Shown: piece by piece, positions 7,971 through 17,162 of the stretch | Position numbering within the stretch: position 1 is the stretch's first letter | How the letters are laid out: each line of letters starts with the position of its first letter | NCBI RefSeq assembly: GCF_000585395.1 | Contig: NZ_KK073875.1 | Location: 1,268,407-1,332,406, forward strand | Direction: 5' to 3' | DNA: 64,000 bases | Source: Saccharibacillus sacchari DSM 19268 | GTDB lineage: Bacteria; Bacillota; Bacilli; Paenibacillales; Paenibacillaceae | Program-made: the position numbers and the translations under genes | The notes under the pieces: generated by a model | Told to the model about the DNA's origin: nothing | Databases searched by the model: none | The model's input: only the letters and a program-made list of their open reading frames with translations

Positions 7971-8144
7971 GGGGAAGCGTGGCGGGCTGCGGGAGAAATT
8001 GCCAGCATAGGCTTCCGAAGTGCATTTCTTCGAAATGCTTCACCAAACGCTGTCTCACTCGGAAAACTGGAATGAAATTTAAATGGAAGTTTTCCGAGTT
8101 CAAAGGCGTTTTGACCTGAATTTCTCCCTCCGCCTTGCGCTTCG
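7971..8144. repeat. palindromic intergenic element, copy R1
   Basis: First of five copies of the same long imperfect palindrome. The outer stem is GGGAGAAATT with AATTTCTCCC; the middle is AAACGC with GCGTTT; the inner stem is CTCGGAAAA with TTTTCCGAG, around an AT-rich loop. The left arm has an extra insert of about 44 bases (7999-8044) that itself contains a hairpin around TTTCTTCGAAA. It lies between two convergent genes and begins eight bases after the stop of the stalk-domain gene. Confidence 0.85.
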
Positions 8145-8194
8145 TGGTGGGAGTTAGGAAAAAGAAAAGGCAAAAGAAATATAAAATCAAAAAT

Positions 8195-8818
8195 TCAAGG
8201 GCGGCGTTCTAACGCTAGTTTCACGCCGAAGCCGAGAAGGACGAAGCCGGTGATGCCTTGCATGACGTTTTGTACGGTTGGGCGTTTGAGCCAGGCGCCG
8301 ATGCGGTCGAGCAGGCACACGTAGAAGACCATCCAGATTACGGTCATGATCGTGTAGGTCAGGCCCATCAGCAGGAAAGGCAGCAGAGGCTTGGCTCCGG
8401 CGACAAGGAATTGGGGCAGGAACGTCAGGAAAAAGACGGCGACTTTCGGGTTCAGCACATTGGTCAGCATGCCCTGGAGCAGCGGCGAACGGCCTTGATG
8501 GCGGTTATGGCTTGCTGTTTGCGGGGTTTGTTTGGCTTTCCGCAGCGCGAGCAGCGACATGATGCCGAGATAGATCAGGTATAAGGCGCCTGCGTATTTG
8601 AAAATGGAGAACAGCAGCGCGGACTTGACGATTAAGGCGGATAGGCCAAGCACCGCAGCGACGGTATGCACAAGCGTACCACCCGCGCTACCCAGTACCG
8701 TCTGAAGCCCCCCTTTTCGACCGTATAAAATCGTATTCTGCGTAGCCAGCCCGGTATCGGGTCCCGGCAGCAGGATCAGCAGAAACGACATCAACATAAA
8801 TAAGAAAAAGTGTTCCAT
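8195..8818 (-). CDS. LysE/RhtB family amino acid exporter
   Basis: 207 aa from ATG 8818, preceded by AGGAGGTACGGAG; longer in-frame readings lack a ribosome site. Six hydrophobic segments are visible. The family signature PGPDTGLATQNTILYGRKGG (about 17-36) follows the first helix, and LNPKVAVFFLTFLPQF (about 124-139) marks the fourth. Relatives export amino acids such as homoserine or threonine from the cytoplasm using the proton gradient; the substrate here is not determinable. Monocistronic as far as can be seen. Confidence 0.9.
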   Translation of the reverse strand: MEHFFLFMLMSFLLILLPGPDTGLATQNTILYGRKGGLQTVLGSAGGTLVHTVAAVLGLSALIVKSALLFSIFKYAGALYLIYLGIMSLLALRKAKQTPQTASHNRHQGRSPLLQGMLTNVLNPKVAVFFLTFLPQFLVAGAKPLLPFLLMGLTYTIMTVIWMVFYVCLLDRIGAWLKRPTVQNVMQGITGFVLLGFGVKLALERRP

Positions 8819-9071
8819 CTCCGTACCTCCTATTAGCTTGTCTTGAATAAATCGAAGGTTTACGTTCGACGGGCGAAACCATTCATTAATCCGAAACAAG
8901 GTCAAAGTAGTGGTGAATTTTATCTGGTAGCATTTTATCACAGGAAAGCGAGAAAAATACGATCCGCGACGTGGTGAAGAATCGAAGATTGAGCAGTCCG
9001 CAAGACATACTTACAGAGAGATTGACCCCTTTGACGTCGGAAAACTGCTACAGCCCGCTCGTTTGTCCGGT

Positions 9072-9977
9072 TCAGGATTCGTCGCCGAGTACGCGCAAAC
9101 TCTCCGGAAAAGCAGCCAACAGCTCCTTATTCGCCTGTACCAACTTGTTCTGATACTCCCGATAATCCGGGCTAAGCACGATCAGATTGGGAATGAAAAC
9201 CTCTGCATATCCGCTCCGACGCTGGAACTCCCGCATCGCGCGCATCGCCTGCCCCGCCGGACTTGCTTGATATTCCGGGCTTTGTCGATAAACCAAATAG
9301 GCTTCGATGCTTTCACGTTGCTCTTCCAACTGTTGACGGGGATTGTCCAGCGTCCGCTTCATCGCTGCGTCCTGCTCACGCCATCCCTCTTCACTCCAGC
9401 CTTCCGACACGATCTGAACATGTTCCTCCGCTTCGTCAAACCATCCGTTCTCCTCCACCTGCTCCAGAAATTCGATGATGCGCAAATAAGCAGACGTCTG
9501 CTCGACGGTCGTCATTTTTATATCCAAAAAAGGACCGAAATGTACATCCAAATAGGCTCCGAACGCACCGGGAAAAGCTTGACGCAGCCGCTCCCGAACA
9601 GGGAATGCGTGATCCAACCGCTGTCTTATTCGCTCCTGCTCCTCCGCCGAAACAGACTCGTATCCATGCGTCAGCATTTCATCGAACACGTCTCGCTGGA
9701 CCTGAAGACTACGCAGCGCAAGTTCTACACGATCTCGACATTGCTCCAGTACCATCCGTCGCTCCTCGCCTTCGGCTGCCAACACTTTTCGAATCTCCGC
9801 ACTCCCGAGTCCCAACCGCCGAAACAGCGCAATCTCCCGCAACCGCGCTACATCCGATTCCGTAAAATTCCGATACCCGTTCTCCGCGTATTGCGGCTGA
9901 ATCAGACCTTGCCGTTCATAATAATCCACCGCTTTTCGAGTCAACCCGCAAGCCTCGCAAACTTCGCGTAACTGCAC
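9072..9977 (-). CDS. MerR family transcriptional regulator
   Basis: 301 aa, GTG start (9977) with GGGGGTG upstream. The N-terminal winged helix-turn-helix is typical: LREVCEACGLTRKAVDYYER, then GLIQPQYAENGYRNFTESDV and LREIALFRRLGLGSAEIRKV (about 3-68), followed by a dimerisation helix (about 75-120). The long C-terminal region (about 120-301) is helical, rich in Trp/Glu/Arg, and could be an effector-binding domain; it shows no cysteine cluster of the metal-sensing kind. The adjacent LysE exporter on the same strand is a possible target. Confidence 0.9.
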   Translation of the reverse strand: MQLREVCEACGLTRKAVDYYERQGLIQPQYAENGYRNFTESDVARLREIALFRRLGLGSAEIRKVLAAEGEERRMVLEQCRDRVELALRSLQVQRDVFDEMLTHGYESVSAEEQERIRQRLDHAFPVRERLRQAFPGAFGAYLDVHFGPFLDIKMTTVEQTSAYLRIIEFLEQVEENGWFDEAEEHVQIVSEGWSEEGWREQDAAMKRTLDNPRQQLEEQRESIEAYLVYRQSPEYQASPAGQAMRAMREFQRRSGYAEVFIPNLIVLSPDYREYQNKLVQANKELLAAFPESLRVLGDES

Positions 9978-10060
9978 ATCGTCACCCCCATATCGAGTCT
10001 ACTTTCATCCTAAACCCACTCCCCGGGGACAGGTCAATATCCAAAAAACCAACCAAAAAA

Positions 10061-10290
10061 GGAGCCGGATAACCGGCTCCTAGAGTGTCGAGAAAGTCCA
10101 CGTAGCTGGAAGACAGAAGGCGTAGAGAGAAATTCAGTGAAAGACGCCTTTGAACTCGGAAAATTCCTTATTAACATTCAATCCATTTTCCGAGTGAGAC
10201 AGCGTCTTGAACGAATTTCTCTCGGAGCCTTCTGTCTTCCCCCGCACACGTAACTTTCGAGAGCAACCTCAGAGCCGGTTGTCCGGCTCC
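10061..10290. repeat. palindromic intergenic element, copy R2, with terminator hairpin in each arm
   Basis: Same family as R1, inverted relative to it. Core stems: GAGAGAAATTC with GAATTTCTCTC, AAGACGC with GCGTCTT, and the inner CTCGGAAAA stem. The distal arms carry GGAAGACAGAAGGC (10108-10121) and its exact reverse complement (10227-10240), found in no other copy. Both ends carry a GGAGCCGG...CCGGCTC hairpin (10061-10080 and 10271-10290). The left hairpin is followed by six T on the minus strand and acts as a plausible terminator for the BNR lipoprotein gene, whose stop codon touches the right hairpin. Confidence 0.9.
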
Positions 10291-11102
10291 TATCCCCCTT
10301 CAACGGTCGCGCTCCGCTCAAACGTCCACGTGCGCCCTTCAACCGTGATCGACCAACTGCGACCTACTCCGTCGGAGAGGCGCTTGGTTTTCCAGATCAG
10401 TCCGTTCAGTTCGCCCTGCTCGCTTTGCAGCGGATCGGACCAAGTCGCTCCGCCGTCGGCGGTTACATAGAATAATAACGGATTAACGTCATGTCCATCA
10501 GCGGCATAGCCGGTCTGTGCAATAAACACGCCGAGCTTCGTACCTTCAAACAGGATCGGAGTCTTCGGTTCGAACCAAGCTCCACGAAAATCGGCAGGAA
10601 TTTTCAGTTCAGTCTTGTTCCAGTTGGCTCCGCCATCGTTCGTCTCGTAAAGATTCGGGTCACCCGACTCAAGCGCGTCGACCGCCACCCAGCCTCGGTT
10701 CGTATCTGCGAATCTGACGGCTCTGACTGCACCGGACGGGAATGAACCTGTTTGCGAATCGCCAATCTTTGCCCATGTTGCTCCTGCGTCTTCGGTTCGG
10801 TAAATCGTATTGTCTACATCCAATGCGTCATCCGCTTGCGATTCTATTTTCCAACCGGTAAGGCCGTTATCTAAATATATTTCTTGCGAAGGCTCCGGCT
10901 TGGCTGCCTCGGTCTTGCTTGATGTGGACGGTGCTTCTTTTCCTGCGGGTTCGTAGACCACCGAAGAAGGGGGGACGGGTAACGGCGAGGTGCTTTTTTG
11001 CGAAAGTCCGTCTCCAACCGTACAGCCTGCGAGCAGACCTCCTGCAAGAACCAAAGCGGCCAGCCAGCTGGCATTTATCGAAAAGCGATGTGGTGTATTC
11101 AT
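10290..11102 (-). CDS. lipoprotein with BNR/Asp-box repeats
   Basis: 270 aa from ATG 11102 (AGGAGG nine bases upstream). A signal peptide ends in the lipobox LLAGC (Cys at about 27), followed by a Ser/Pro/Lys-rich linker to about residue 75. Then come Asp-box type repeats of a sialidase/YCF48-like beta propeller: YRTEDAGATWAKIG, YETNDGGANWNKTEL and FYVTADGGATWSDP. Too few blades are present for a full sialidase, and no catalytic residues can be assigned. Probably attached to the outer face of the membrane; function unknown. The stop codon abuts repeat R2. Confidence 0.85.
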   Translation of the reverse strand: MNTPHRFSINASWLAALVLAGGLLAGCTVGDGLSQKSTSPLPVPPSSVVYEPAGKEAPSTSSKTEAAKPEPSQEIYLDNGLTGWKIESQADDALDVDNTIYRTEDAGATWAKIGDSQTGSFPSGAVRAVRFADTNRGWVAVDALESGDPNLYETNDGGANWNKTELKIPADFRGAWFEPKTPILFEGTKLGVFIAQTGYAADGHDVNPLLFYVTADGGATWSDPLQSEQGELNGLIWKTKRLSDGVGRSWSITVEGRTWTFERSATVEGG

Positions 11103-11177
11103 GATGTTTAACCTCCTCGTTCGCCGCCAGTATAGCAAACTATGGAAGCCGGAAAGTGACAGCACGCACCTACATTG

Positions 11178-12545
11178 TCATTTTGAGGTTAAAATTCGGT
11201 AACAAGTGCCCAATACCTCATAACTTTTGAACCCGAAAGAGACGTTGATCGCAAAGGTCAAACGGATTCCCTCCCCTGCCATCTGCACGGTATAAGTCAC
11301 CACATAAGGCGTTTCGATATAGCGCAGGGTTAGTTGTAGAACAGCCGTGCCGCCAACGATTCGTTCGACCGAAGTCACGACGCGTTGGCGGTGCAGCATC
11401 AAGTCTTTTACGAACACGCCTTCCGTCTCCACCGATCGGTCATATGCAAAGGGAAGGGTTTCGCTGCGTGCCTCTGTTCCTCCATACTCCATCCTCAGAT
11501 CAAAGCCATCGGGCAGGGGGCGGAACGTAACAGCGTGCAGATTCGCAGGATTATCGTCCAACTCATACGTTTGGTCCATATGAAAAGGCAGTTCCGTGAT
11601 CTCCCCCGACAACTCGAAAATCCGATCCAACAGCGTTTGCAGCTTGGTCATACTCGGAAAAGCACAATTAGCCGCGACAACGAGATCATACTTGGGCGAA
11701 ACCAGACACAATTGACCGAACGATCCGTCTCCCCGGTATGCGCCAAAGCGGCAAAGATGGAACTGAAAGCCGTATCCCTGCCGGGAATCGATCCGCTGCG
11801 GCGAAACGCCGAGACGGTTGTCGCTTTGCTCCGCGGAAGCCAATGTGACGTATTCAGCCGACACGACCCGCTGTTCGTTGTAGGTTCCGCCGTTAAGCAG
11901 CATCTGCCCGAACTTCGCCACGTCCTCCGTAGACAAGCTTAAGCCCATCCCTCCGGCGGTCACGCCGAGCGGACAAGTTTCCCAGACGGGACGGGCGATA
12001 CCCAGCGGTTCGAACAGCGTCGGCATCAGAAAATCGACCAGATTCATGCCCGAGACGCGTTCGACGATCGCCGACAGCATATACGCGGACATCGTGCTGT
12101 AGCGGTAATGCGTACCCGGCTCCTTTTCCACGGACTGCGCCAAAAAAGCCGATGCCCAGTCCTGCTGCGACACTACGATCGGATAAATATCCTCTTCGTG
12201 TCCCGCGGTCATCGACAACAAATGGCGGACGCGCATATCGGACAAGTAAGGCGTCATATCGTCGGGAAGCTTATCCGGGAAAAAGGAGATAACGGTATCG
12301 TCCAACTTCAACAGTCCTTGGTCGCACGCAATACCGACGGCGATTGAAGTGAAGCTTTTGCTGAGCGAGTAGAGCAATTGCGGCACGCCGCGTCGATAAG
12401 GCTCCCGATACCACTCCAGTAAAGTCTGACCTTTTTGCAGCAGAACGAGACCGTTGACTTCAAGCTTGGAACGTTCGATAAAATCGGGGAGTTCGGTGTA
12501 CGGGTTGGTAGAGGTAGGCAATGAGTTCTCTCCTTCGCGCTTCAT
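11178..12545 (-). CDS. serine hydrolase of the beta-lactamase/class C family
   Basis: 455 aa, no signal peptide, so probably cytoplasmic. The nucleophile motif SxxK is seen in LYSLSKSFTSIAVGIA (about 60-75). YRYSTMSAYMLSAI (about 140-153) corresponds to the Tyr-containing second motif (YxN, here YST). The third motif is weak (DGSFGQLCLV). The C-terminal approximately 120 residues form a beta-rich extension. Relatives are esterases, peptidases or penicillin-binding proteins. It starts one base after the stop of the DUF45 peptidase gene upstream, so the two form an operon. Confidence 0.85.
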   Translation of the reverse strand: MKREGENSLPTSTNPYTELPDFIERSKLEVNGLVLLQKGQTLLEWYREPYRRGVPQLLYSLSKSFTSIAVGIACDQGLLKLDDTVISFFPDKLPDDMTPYLSDMRVRHLLSMTAGHEEDIYPIVVSQQDWASAFLAQSVEKEPGTHYRYSTMSAYMLSAIVERVSGMNLVDFLMPTLFEPLGIARPVWETCPLGVTAGGMGLSLSTEDVAKFGQMLLNGGTYNEQRVVSAEYVTLASAEQSDNRLGVSPQRIDSRQGYGFQFHLCRFGAYRGDGSFGQLCLVSPKYDLVVAANCAFPSMTKLQTLLDRIFELSGEITELPFHMDQTYELDDNPANLHAVTFRPLPDGFDLRMEYGGTEARSETLPFAYDRSVETEGVFVKDLMLHRQRVVTSVERIVGGTAVLQLTLRYIETPYVVTYTVQMAGEGIRLTFAINVSFGFKSYEVLGTCYRILTSK

Positions 12546-12546
12546 C

Positions 12547-13206
12547 TTACATCACCATGAAATTTCCGTACCGGTTCAGATACGCTTCGCGCTCCTTGTA
12601 ATCCGGCAGCACGCTGCCCAGCTTGCGCCAAAACGAACGGTCGTGGTTCATATGGTGAAGATGGCAGAGCTCATGCACGATGACGTAATCGATCGCCTGC
12701 ACGGGCGCCATCGCCAGCAGATAATTGAAGTTGAGCCTTTTTTTCGAGTCGCAGCTCCCCCATTTGGTCGTCGATTCGATGATTTCGATCGATTTCGGTT
12801 CGACCTTGAGTTGCTTGGCATAAGCGCCGATCCGCTCATTCACGACTTTTTTACAACTGGCAAAATAGAACTTCTTGAGGTCGGCGCGCAGCTGCTCTTC
12901 CGTCCGTCCTTCGGTCGGAATCAGCTCGTCCAGACGGCAGCGGCGGCCCAGATGCAGAAAATCCCCTTCGCTGCCTTCGCGGTATTCTTTCGGCTTGGGA
13001 GCTTCGCGCGCCTTGTCTTGCTTCGCTTTGTTTTGCAAAATCCAATCGGCTTGCAGCGCGACCGCCTGTTGAATCGCTTCTTCCGGCATGCCGTTCGGCG
13101 CTTTGACCGTGACGAGACCGCTCGGATCGATCTGGACGTAGATCTTTTTGCGTTTGGCGTATTCGACGTGGAATTCGATGGTTTGGTCGTTGTGTCGGAT
13201 GTTCAT
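12547..13206 (-). CDS. M48-like metallopeptidase, YgjP/DUF45 (WLM) family
   Basis: 219 aa from ATG 13206, preceded by AAAGGAGCCTCCC; a longer reading from 13254 lacks a good site. The zinc motif is VIVHELCHLHHMNHDRSFW (about 170-188), that is HExxH plus a third ligand in the following H-x6-H segment. KWGSCDSKKRLNFNYLLA (about 142-160) is the second diagnostic block. The N-terminal half is a beta domain (IEFHVEYAKRKKIYVQIDPSG). Members are predicted cytosolic zinc proteases, sometimes linked to restriction systems, but none is nearby. First gene of an operon with the serine hydrolase. Confidence 0.9.
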   Translation of the reverse strand: MNIRHNDQTIEFHVEYAKRKKIYVQIDPSGLVTVKAPNGMPEEAIQQAVALQADWILQNKAKQDKAREAPKPKEYREGSEGDFLHLGRRCRLDELIPTEGRTEEQLRADLKKFYFASCKKVVNERIGAYAKQLKVEPKSIEIIESTTKWGSCDSKKRLNFNYLLAMAPVQAIDYVIVHELCHLHHMNHDRSFWRKLGSVLPDYKEREAYLNRYGNFMVM

Positions 13207-13358
13207 GGGAGGCTCCTTTGCCGCTTTTTTTCGATAGACGGGACGTTCGTTCACTCGTTACTCTTAGCATAAAATGTTAAATACTTTACGGCAAATGTTC
13301 ATCGATAAAAATATAAAGAAAACCGCTCGGGGCGTAAACCGATAAAACTCGATTTTTC

Positions 13359-13387
13359 TTGACGCCATGCGGGTTCAACCGAATATT
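13359..13387 (+). promoter_or_regulatory. candidate promoter of the SLH repeat protein
   Basis: TTGACG (13359-13364), a 17-base spacer and AATATT (13382-13387) stand about 75 bases before the start of the surface protein gene. Confidence 0.5.
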
Positions 13388-13463
13388 TTAAATTGATTTA
13401 TACGCAAAATATAGTATGCTCGACATAACTTCACACATGCCTATACGAAAAGAGGGGAATATG

Positions 13464-16400
13464 ATGACTGCAAACTGGACTAGGCAAAAAAGGTTCCGGC
13501 AGTTCGGATTGATCGTGCTTTGCTTGCTGATCGGCTTGGGGACGGTCCATCCGGTTTACGCGGCGCCTCCCGGCGTGCCTACCGTGACAACCGGACAAGA
13601 AACGATCACCATCAGCAATTATACGTCTGGCGCCACGCTCAAAGTCTATCGAGCAGACGGCGGCTCTCCCGTATGGCAGGAAGCCAACGTTATCACCGCA
13701 ACCAAAACGATTGCGTTGCTTCCGTATCCCAATTCTTATTACGTGACGCAAACGGTAGCCGGCGAAGAAAGCACGAATACGCCTTTTTTCAATACAACGC
13801 TGCGCACGCCTGTCGCGACCGCCGGCATCCGCTCGATCGACGTCACGAACGTTTCGGGCAATACGACATTGGAACTGCATCGCGTCTCGAACGGTTCGCT
13901 CGTCTCGACGACGGTATCCAATCAGGGCGGCGGCGTTTACCGCTTCGAAAATGTGATCCCCGACAGTTCTTTGTACTATATCGTTCAGAGTTATGGCGGA
14001 CAGACCAGTACCAATACTCCGTTTTTGACTTCCAAACTCAATACCCCCGTAGCAACGGGCGGCACGGAATACGTGGACGTGACCAACGTGGATACCGATA
14101 TCGGTTCTGTGCTCACATTGTATGATTCCGACGGCGTTCTGTCTTCGAATTCGTTGACCAACCTCGGTAACGGAACTTACCGTTTCGCCAACGTGCCCCC
14201 TGCGTCGGGTTATTACGTCACGCAGACGCTGAACGGAATGCAAGCCAGCTCCAATGTGGTAACCGTGTCTCCCGATCTGCCAGCCGCGCCCGTTATCGCG
14301 GCAGCGGACGAGTCCTTAAACGTCAGCGGTATCGTCCCGGGCGCCAAACTGAAACTCTATACCACGACAGGAGCTCCGGTTCGAGAGGTTCCCGGCGTAA
14401 CCTCAGCCACCTACACGCTCGAAAACGTGCTGCCGAACACGATCGGTTACTATGTCACGCAAACCGTGAATAACAAAGAAAGCGTCAATTCCAACTTCGC
14501 TAATCCTACCCTGCACATCCCCGCCGCTGCGGCGGGAGTCGGCCACATCGACGTGAGCAACGCAACGGAAGGCGCGACGCTGCACTTGTATGACGCTTCG
14601 AACAGTCAATTGGTGTCTTCCGCGCCGGTCGATCAAGGAGGAGGCGTGTATCGGTTCGAAAACGTGGTACCGCGCAGCGGCTATTATTACGTGACCCAAT
14701 CGCTAGGCGGACGCGAAAGCCTCAATACGCCGTTCGTGAACGCTCTGCTGCCGACGCCCGTCCTGACGGGCGGAATCCGATACGCCGACGTCAGCGACGT
14801 TTATCCGGGCGCGGCGATCACTTTGTATAGCGAAACGACCCCGATCTCGTCCAATCCCCAATCTCTGGGTGACGGAACATACCGCTTCAGCGATCTGGAA
14901 GCCGGCGTTCCTTACTACGCGGTGCAATCGATCAACGGCGTGCTGAGCCCCGCTTCCAATATCGTATCGGTACAGGAGCTTCTGCCGCCCGCCCCCCAAG
15001 CGTCCGGAGCGGAAGAATCGATCACTGTGAGCGGCTATTCGCCCGGCGCCACGTTGAAACTGTATCGGGCCGACGGAACGGAAATTCAAACTTCGGTCAA
15101 CGTGATGGGCTCGGTGTACGCGATGGAAAACGTACTGCCCGATCCGCAGTATTATTACGTGACCCAGACCGTGGGCGGCAAAGAAAGCCTGAACTCGGAA
15201 TTCGCGAATCCGACCTTGCGCACGCCGAGCGTGCAAGCGGGCGTCGAGTACATCGATGTGGGCAACGTATCTTCAAAAACGGCTTTGACGCTCTACGACG
15301 CCGAGAAAGGTACGGTCGTCTCGCAAACGTACACGATGCTCGATAACGGAACCTATCGTTTCAAGGACCTTGCGCCCCGGTCCGGCTTCTATTACGTCAC
15401 CCAATCCGCGAACGGCATCGAAAGCGTCAACTCGATATTCGTGAATCCGGTTTTGCGCACGCCTTCCGCGACCGGCGGTCTGGAGTCGTTGGATGTCGGC
15501 AACGTCTATCCGGGCGCCGAGCTTAAGCTGTTCCGAAGCGGGCAGCTTCAACCGTTGACGCTGCAAGCGGTCGCCGTCGGCGACGGCACGTACCGCTTCG
15601 GCAATATTTCGGCGAAAGGAAATTATTATGTCGTGCAGTACGTCGACGGCGTAGCCAGTCCCCGTTCGAACGCCGTCGAAGTTACCGTCAGAAGCACGCA
15701 ACCTCCTTCCGGAAACGACGGAGAAGCGTCTTCGGCACAGCCGCCGTTCATCCTGCCTTCCGCACCTTCGGCTGCGCCGAACGGCGTGGACATCCTCGTG
15801 AACGGCAAACTGCAAAAAGCCGGCACCTTGAGCGAAAGCATGCAAGGCGACCGCAAAGTGCAAACGATCCTGGTCGATCCCGAACGGGTACGCGCCGTGC
15901 TGGACGCCGAAGGAACGGGCGCGACCGTTACGATTCCGTTCGCGGGCACGAGCGATGCGGACGTGATGATCGGACGTTTGAGTGGCGAGCTGATCCGGGA
16001 AATGGCCCGGCGCAAAGCCGTTCTCGTCATCGACACGCCTCTCGGCCTTTATCGGCTGCCCGCCGAAGAGATTCCGGTCGCACCGTCCGAAACAACCGCT
16101 TCGGCAAACGAATCCGCGAATGTCCGGATCGAAATTTCGATCGCCAAAGCAACCGATGCGGATGCTGCGCGGATCCGAACTCTGGCGGCGCAGGAAGGCC
16201 TGACCGTGCTGCAAAATCCGGTCAGCTTCGAAATTTCGACGATCGCGAACGAGAAGCGCACGACCGTCGACCGGTTCGATCGGTACGTGGAGCGCCTTAT
16301 TCCGTTAAGTTCGGGAACGGATGCGGGCGAAAATATCACCGCAACGGTTCTGGGCGATAACGAACTCACTCCGATTCCGACCCGCGTGATCGCGCAAAAC

Positions 16401-17027
16401 AATCGAACGTACGCGGTCTTGTCGAGCTTGACCAACAGTACTTACGCTCTAGCGAAACTTGATCCTCAGTTGGCCGATATCCGCGGAAACTGGGCGGAAA
16501 ACGCCATTCGGAACATGGCGACCCGATTCGTCGTCGAAGGGACCGGCAACGGCCGATTCGAACCGTCGCGCGCCGTTACGCGCGCGGAGTTCGCTTCGAT
16601 CCTGACCAAAGGCTTGGGGTTGAAGCCCGGCATTGCCGTTTCTTCGTTCAGCGACGTGCCTTCTTCTTCCTGGTATGAAGGTTCGGTCGCGACCGCGGCG
16701 CAATACGGCCTGATCACCGGATTTGCCGACGGCACGTTCCGTCCGCAGCAAGCGATCACGCGCGCCGAAGCGATGGTCATGCTTTCCCGGGCCATGCAGT
16801 TGACCGGATTGGCAACCGGGAACGCCAGCGGCTCGGAAACGACGCTTGCGCCGTTCTCCGACGGGGATTCAGTGCCTGAATGGGCTCGCGACGCTGCCGC
16901 GGCCACGATTCGCGCGGACTTGTTCAATGGGCAAAACGGCAACCGTCTGGCGCCTCAAAAGCAAGTCATGCGTGCCGAAGTCGCTACCCTGGTCGAACGC
17001 CTGCTGCGTCAATCCGGCTTGATCTGA
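13464..17027 (+). CDS. large surface protein with about a dozen short beta repeats and three SLH domains
   Basis: 1187 aa from ATG 13464; an ATG one codon earlier is also possible (GAGGGG at 13452). A signal peptide ends near VYAAPPG. From about residue 25 to 745 there are roughly a dozen imperfect repeats of 60-70 residues, of the form TxGxExIxVSNxxxGATLxLYxADG...VYRFENVxPxxxYYVTQTVxGxESxN. After a Ser/Pro linker comes a region of about 200 residues (VDILVNGKLQKAGTLSES) like those preceding SLH modules in Paenibacillus surface proteins. Three SLH modules end the protein: DIRGNWAENAIRNMATR, FSDVPSSSWYEGSVATAA and a degenerate FSDGDSVPEWARDAAAA. SLH modules bind pyruvylated wall polymer, so the protein is displayed on the cell surface; adhesion or matrix function is inferred. 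Confidence 0.9.
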   Translation: MTANWTRQKRFRQFGLIVLCLLIGLGTVHPVYAAPPGVPTVTTGQETITISNYTSGATLKVYRADGGSPVWQEANVITATKTIALLPYPNSYYVTQTVAGEESTNTPFFNTTLRTPVATAGIRSIDVTNVSGNTTLELHRVSNGSLVSTTVSNQGGGVYRFENVIPDSSLYYIVQSYGGQTSTNTPFLTSKLNTPVATGGTEYVDVTNVDTDIGSVLTLYDSDGVLSSNSLTNLGNGTYRFANVPPASGYYVTQTLNGMQASSNVVTVSPDLPAAPVIAAADESLNVSGIVPGAKLKLYTTTGAPVREVPGVTSATYTLENVLPNTIGYYVTQTVNNKESVNSNFANPTLHIPAAAAGVGHIDVSNATEGATLHLYDASNSQLVSSAPVDQGGGVYRFENVVPRSGYYYVTQSLGGRESLNTPFVNALLPTPVLTGGIRYADVSDVYPGAAITLYSETTPISSNPQSLGDGTYRFSDLEAGVPYYAVQSINGVLSPASNIVSVQELLPPAPQASGAEESITVSGYSPGATLKLYRADGTEIQTSVNVMGSVYAMENVLPDPQYYYVTQTVGGKESLNSEFANPTLRTPSVQAGVEYIDVGNVSSKTALTLYDAEKGTVVSQTYTMLDNGTYRFKDLAPRSGFYYVTQSANGIESVNSIFVNPVLRTPSATGGLESLDVGNVYPGAELKLFRSGQLQPLTLQAVAVGDGTYRFGNISAKGNYYVVQYVDGVASPRSNAVEVTVRSTQPPSGNDGEASSAQPPFILPSAPSAAPNGVDILVNGKLQKAGTLSESMQGDRKVQTILVDPERVRAVLDAEGTGATVTIPFAGTSDADVMIGRLSGELIREMARRKAVLVIDTPLGLYRLPAEEIPVAPSETTASANESANVRIEISIAKATDADAARIRTLAAQEGLTVLQNPVSFEISTIANEKRTTVDRFDRYVERLIPLSSGTDAGENITATVLGDNELTPIPTRVIAQNNRTYAVLSSLTNSTYALAKLDPQLADIRGNWAENAIRNMATRFVVEGTGNGRFEPSRAVTRAEFASILTKGLGLKPGIAVSSFSDVPSSSWYEGSVATAAQYGLITGFADGTFRPQQAITRAEAMVMLSRAMQLTGLATGNASGSETTLAPFSDGDSVPEWARDAAAATIRADLFNGQNGNRLAPQKQVMRAEVATLVERLLRQSGLI

Positions 17028-17060
17028 ATATGAATATCCGTTTTGACGGACGGAACCAAA

Positions 17061-17093
17061 AAGAGCCTGATATTTAGCGCATCAGGCTCTTTT
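17061..17093 (+). terminator. Rho-independent terminator after the SLH protein
   Basis: AAGAGCCTGAT and ATCAGGCTCTT form a perfect 11-bp stem with a 9-base loop and a TTTT tail, 33 bases after the stop. Confidence 0.85.
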
Positions 17094-17162
17094 GATTTCT
17101 TCGGCTAAGCTTCGGGTAATAACGAACAGAGCAAACAAACGAGCCGAAAGGAGATTTTAAAC

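Noticed and set aside
9063-9971. 302-aa plus-strand open frame opposite the MerR gene
   Set aside because: Mirror frame; the minus-strand product has a textbook MerR DNA-binding domain.
13464-15700. Regular DNA repetition that could suggest a CRISPR array
   Set aside because: The periodicity is about 200 bases, in-frame and degenerate, and comes from protein repeats of the SLH protein.
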